64,000 bases of DNA from Elusimicrobiales bacterium (GTDB lineage: Bacteria > Elusimicrobiota > Elusimicrobia > Elusimicrobiales > UBA9959). Positions within the stretch are counted from its first letter, which is position 1. Each line of letters opens with the position of its first letter. The translations under genes and the position numbers were made by a program. The stretch spans positions 475,663 to 539,662 of the forward strand of contig JAQTZB010000001.1 of assembly GCA_028688015.1 (NCBI GenBank), read 5' to 3'. Below the pieces are notes generated by a model. That model searched no databases, was not told the origin of the DNA, and saw only the letters and a list, made by a program, of their open reading frames with translations. Below are positions 62,288 through 64,000 of this stretch, piece after piece.

Positions 62288-63289
62288 ATGCGGGACCTGA
62301 AGAAAAAACTCCTGCATACCCTCGCGGTCCTGGTCGTGCTCTGCGCGGCCGGGACCGCGGGCTATGTGTTCATAGAGGGCTGGAATTTCCTGGACGGCCT
62401 CTACATGACCATCATCACGCTGGCTACCATCGGGTACGGCGAGACCAACCCGCTGGATACCTCGGGCAGGATCTTCACGATCTTCCTGATCATCGGCGGC
62501 ATCGGCGTGATGACCTATATCTTCACCAATATCGGGGAACTGCTGATGCAGGGCGGGCTTAGGGAAGCTTTCCGGAGGCTGAGAATGCAGGATAAAATTG
62601 AAAAGTTAAGCGGGCATTTCATAGTATGCGGGGCTTCCAGGCCGGGCTTGAGCATCTGCGAGGAACTGTCGAAGACCAACCGCCCTTTCGTGCTGGTGGT
62701 CCTCGAGGACGAGGAAGTAAAGAAATACATGAAGCAGGACTGGTGCGCCGTGGCCGGCGATGCGGCTTCCTGCGCCACGCTGGACGCCGCCGGCATAAAG
62801 CGGGCGGCCGGCATCTTCTGCGCGCTGTCGAGCGACAAGGACAACGCCCTCGTGGCGCTGACCGCTCGCGGCTGCAACCAGCCGGTCAAGATCATCACCG
62901 TGCAGAACGAACATGACGCCGAGATGCGGGACAAGCTGCTGCGGGCCGGCGCGGACATCGTGATAAACCCGTCGCATATCGGCGGGCTGCGCATGGCCTC
63001 AGAGATGGTGCGCCCCGCCACGGTGCAGTTTTTGGATTCAATGCTGCGCGGCCAGAAGTCCGGAGCGCGCTTCGAGGATATCGAGGCCGGCGCCGGCGCC
63101 GACGGGCGCGACCTGGCGGAGTTCAAGGGCGCCGATAGGAAGGGCGCGCTGGTGGTGGCCGTCCGTCAGCCCGGCGAGAACGCCTACGAGCTGAACCCGC
63201 TGCCCGGCCAGAAATTAAAAAAGGGCGACGTCCTGGTCGCCCTCGGCACTCCCGATCAGCTCAGGGAGCTTGCCGACCGGCTCGCCTGA
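62288..63289 (+). CDS. Potassium channel with RCK (TrkA-N) domain
   Basis: 333 residues from ATG 62288. Two membrane spans (about 8-28 and 60-83) flank the pore helix and filter TLATIGYGET (about 47-56). RCK-N domain begins FIVCGASRPGLSICEELSKT (the GxSxxG-like Rossmann loop), and an RCK-C domain ends the protein (GALVVAVRQPGENAYELNPL, LKKGDVLVALGTPDQLRELA). MthK/Kch-type ligand-gated potassium channel of the inner membrane. Its C-terminal 29 bp overlap the convergent methyltransferase gene. Confidence 0.93.
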   Translation: MRDLKKKLLHTLAVLVVLCAAGTAGYVFIEGWNFLDGLYMTIITLATIGYGETNPLDTSGRIFTIFLIIGGIGVMTYIFTNIGELLMQGGLREAFRRLRMQDKIEKLSGHFIVCGASRPGLSICEELSKTNRPFVLVVLEDEEVKKYMKQDWCAVAGDAASCATLDAAGIKRAAGIFCALSSDKDNALVALTARGCNQPVKIITVQNEHDAEMRDKLLRAGADIVINPSHIGGLRMASEMVRPATVQFLDSMLRGQKSGARFEDIEAGAGADGRDLAEFKGADRKGALVVAVRQPGENAYELNPLPGQKLKKGDVLVALGTPDQLRELADRLA

Positions 63290-64000
63290 ACGGCGGCCTC
63301 CAAACCAGCACCGCCTTGCGCGCCAGCGTCCGCTGGCGCACCCTGCCTCCGTGCGTGAAGGGCCTGATCAGTCTCCTGGCGAGCCCTTCGTCCAGCCGGG
63401 CCCCGTTGACGGCCATGCTCACCGCCAGTTCCCGCAGCGTATCTCCCACTGAAGCCGTCTTGGTCCAGTTGTCGCGCACCCTGACCACGCGCGGGCGGCG
63501 CCCCAGGGCTTTGAGAAGGCGGAGCGTCCGCTCCTCGCCCTCCGGTGCCCTGTACTCCAGCCCGTGCGCGGCGTAGACCTTCTCCAGCAGGGCGTTGCGC
63601 CGCAGGCCGGCCCAGCCGATGTAGACGCACAGCGGGGCCGCGGCCTCCATCTTGAGGATATCCGCGCGGGTCTTCACCGCCGCGGTCATGGAGGCGAAAG
63701 CGATGTCGAAGCGCCCTTTTACCCTGGCCGCCGGCAGGCCGGCCCACTCGGCGCGCAGGCAGGGCGCGTTCTTTATTCCCCTGGCGCGCCGCTCGGTCCG
63801 GTAGACGGCCAGCATGGCCGCGGAGGAGTCCACTCCCAGCACGCTCGCGGCGGTCTTGGCCAGCGGCAGCGCGTAGACGCCTGTGCCGCAGCCTATGTCG
63901 AGCAATCGCCTCCCGGCGAAGTCGACGCCCAGGCCGGCCAGCAGCCGCAGCATGCGGCGGGTCTTGCCCGCGTTGGACCGCCCGAACGGCCTCGGATAGT
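63261..64000 (-). CDS. Class I SAM-dependent methyltransferase (5' part outside window)
   Basis: At least 246 residues; the frame stays open to the window edge (YPRPFGRSNAGKTRR precedes the first Met at 63953), so the true start is beyond 64000. SAM motif I is RRLLDIGCGTGVYALPLA, followed by VLGVDSSAAML and FDIAFASMTAAV. Motif I is intact. C-terminal ~120 residues include basic patches. Substrate unknown. Convergent with the potassium-channel gene, with 29 bp overlap. Confidence 0.88.
   Translation of the reverse strand, partial: YPRPFGRSNAGKTRRMLRLLAGLGVDFAGRRLLDIGCGTGVYALPLAKTAASVLGVDSSAAMLAVYRTERRARGIKNAPCLRAEWAGLPAARVKGRFDIAFASMTAAVKTRADILKMEAAAPLCVYIGWAGLRRNALLEKVYAAHGLEYRAPEGEERTLRLLKALGRRPRVVRVRDNWTKTASVGDTLRELAVSMAVNGARLDEGLARRLIRPFTHGGRVRQRTLARKAVLVWRPPFRRAGRQAP

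Overview
The window is a GC-rich, densely coded bacterial chromosome segment with short intergenic gaps, many 1-4 bp stop/start overlaps and no rRNA, CRISPR array, transposase or phage block. Its gene mix suggests a Gram-negative, didermic, largely anaerobic bacterium: ferredoxin-fused EtfA with EtfB and an acyl-CoA dehydrogenase, a 14-gene complex I operon, acetate kinase, PorV/PorQ-like outer-membrane protein, and secreted proteins ending in a gliding/type IX-like C-terminal domain. High-GC Elusimicrobiota would fit, but this is an inference from gene style, not from a marker gene, and is only moderately sure.

Layout. 1-3.6 kb (minus): end of a secreted alpha/beta-hydrolase, then acyl-CoA dehydrogenase-etfB-etfA. 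3.8-8.8 kb (plus): motA-motB-sensor kinase-two CheY-like regulators-a winged-helix regulator with a degenerate receiver. 8.8-16.5 kb (minus, convergent): a coiled-coil kinase, a FliF-FliG fusion protein, a 560 bp intergenic region full of large palindromes, a sensor kinase, a PorV-like barrel fused to TPRs, and a tiny protein that is little more than a signal peptide plus the sorting-like domain. 16.6-21.7 kb (plus): a fibronectin-III protein with the same C-terminal domain and a 1156-residue fibre-like exported protein. 21.7-25.3 kb (plus): FMN riboswitch and ribBA-ribH-ribD-ribE. 25.3-38.4 kb (minus): nuoABCDEFGHIJKLMN. 38.5-39.3 kb (plus): an NDUFA9-like short-chain dehydrogenase, divergent from nuoA. 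39.3-46.3 kb (minus): DUF177-rpmF-plsX-fabG-acpP-rnc followed by a pentapeptide-repeat protein, a thioredoxin-like protein, a duplicated Cys-rich secreted protein, a HAD phosphatase and a TrmJ-like methyltransferase. 46.4-50.6 kb (minus): a SpoIID/TPR protein and two glycosyltransferases. 50.7-55.3 kb (plus): tRNA-Lys, tRNA-Leu, tig, clpP, lon. 55.3-60.4 kb (plus): a catalytically degenerate DUF885 protein, an ABC exporter pair, a His-rich TPR protein and a glycosyltransferase. 60.4-64 kb: a pseudopilin-like protein (minus), ackA and a potassium channel (plus), and a partial methyltransferase (minus).

The most interesting part is 3.8-18.2 kb. A MotAB stator operon carrying its own kinase and regulators converges on an operon with a single polypeptide that joins the periplasmic FliF C-terminal domain, one membrane span and the middle plus C-terminal domains of FliG. 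The FliF tail and FliG N-terminal domain, which normally bind each other, are both missing and replaced by a Gly/Pro/Ala linker. No other flagellar gene is present. Next to it lie a PorV-like protein and two proteins with gliding/type IX-like C-terminal domains. This looks like a minimal ion-driven rotary machine that may power gliding, secretion or envelope work rather than a flagellum. Other notable points are two intergenic palindromes whose outer arms covary, five genes whose promoters sit so close to the start codon that they should be leaderless, and an FMN riboswitch whose P1 strand can also act as antiterminator.
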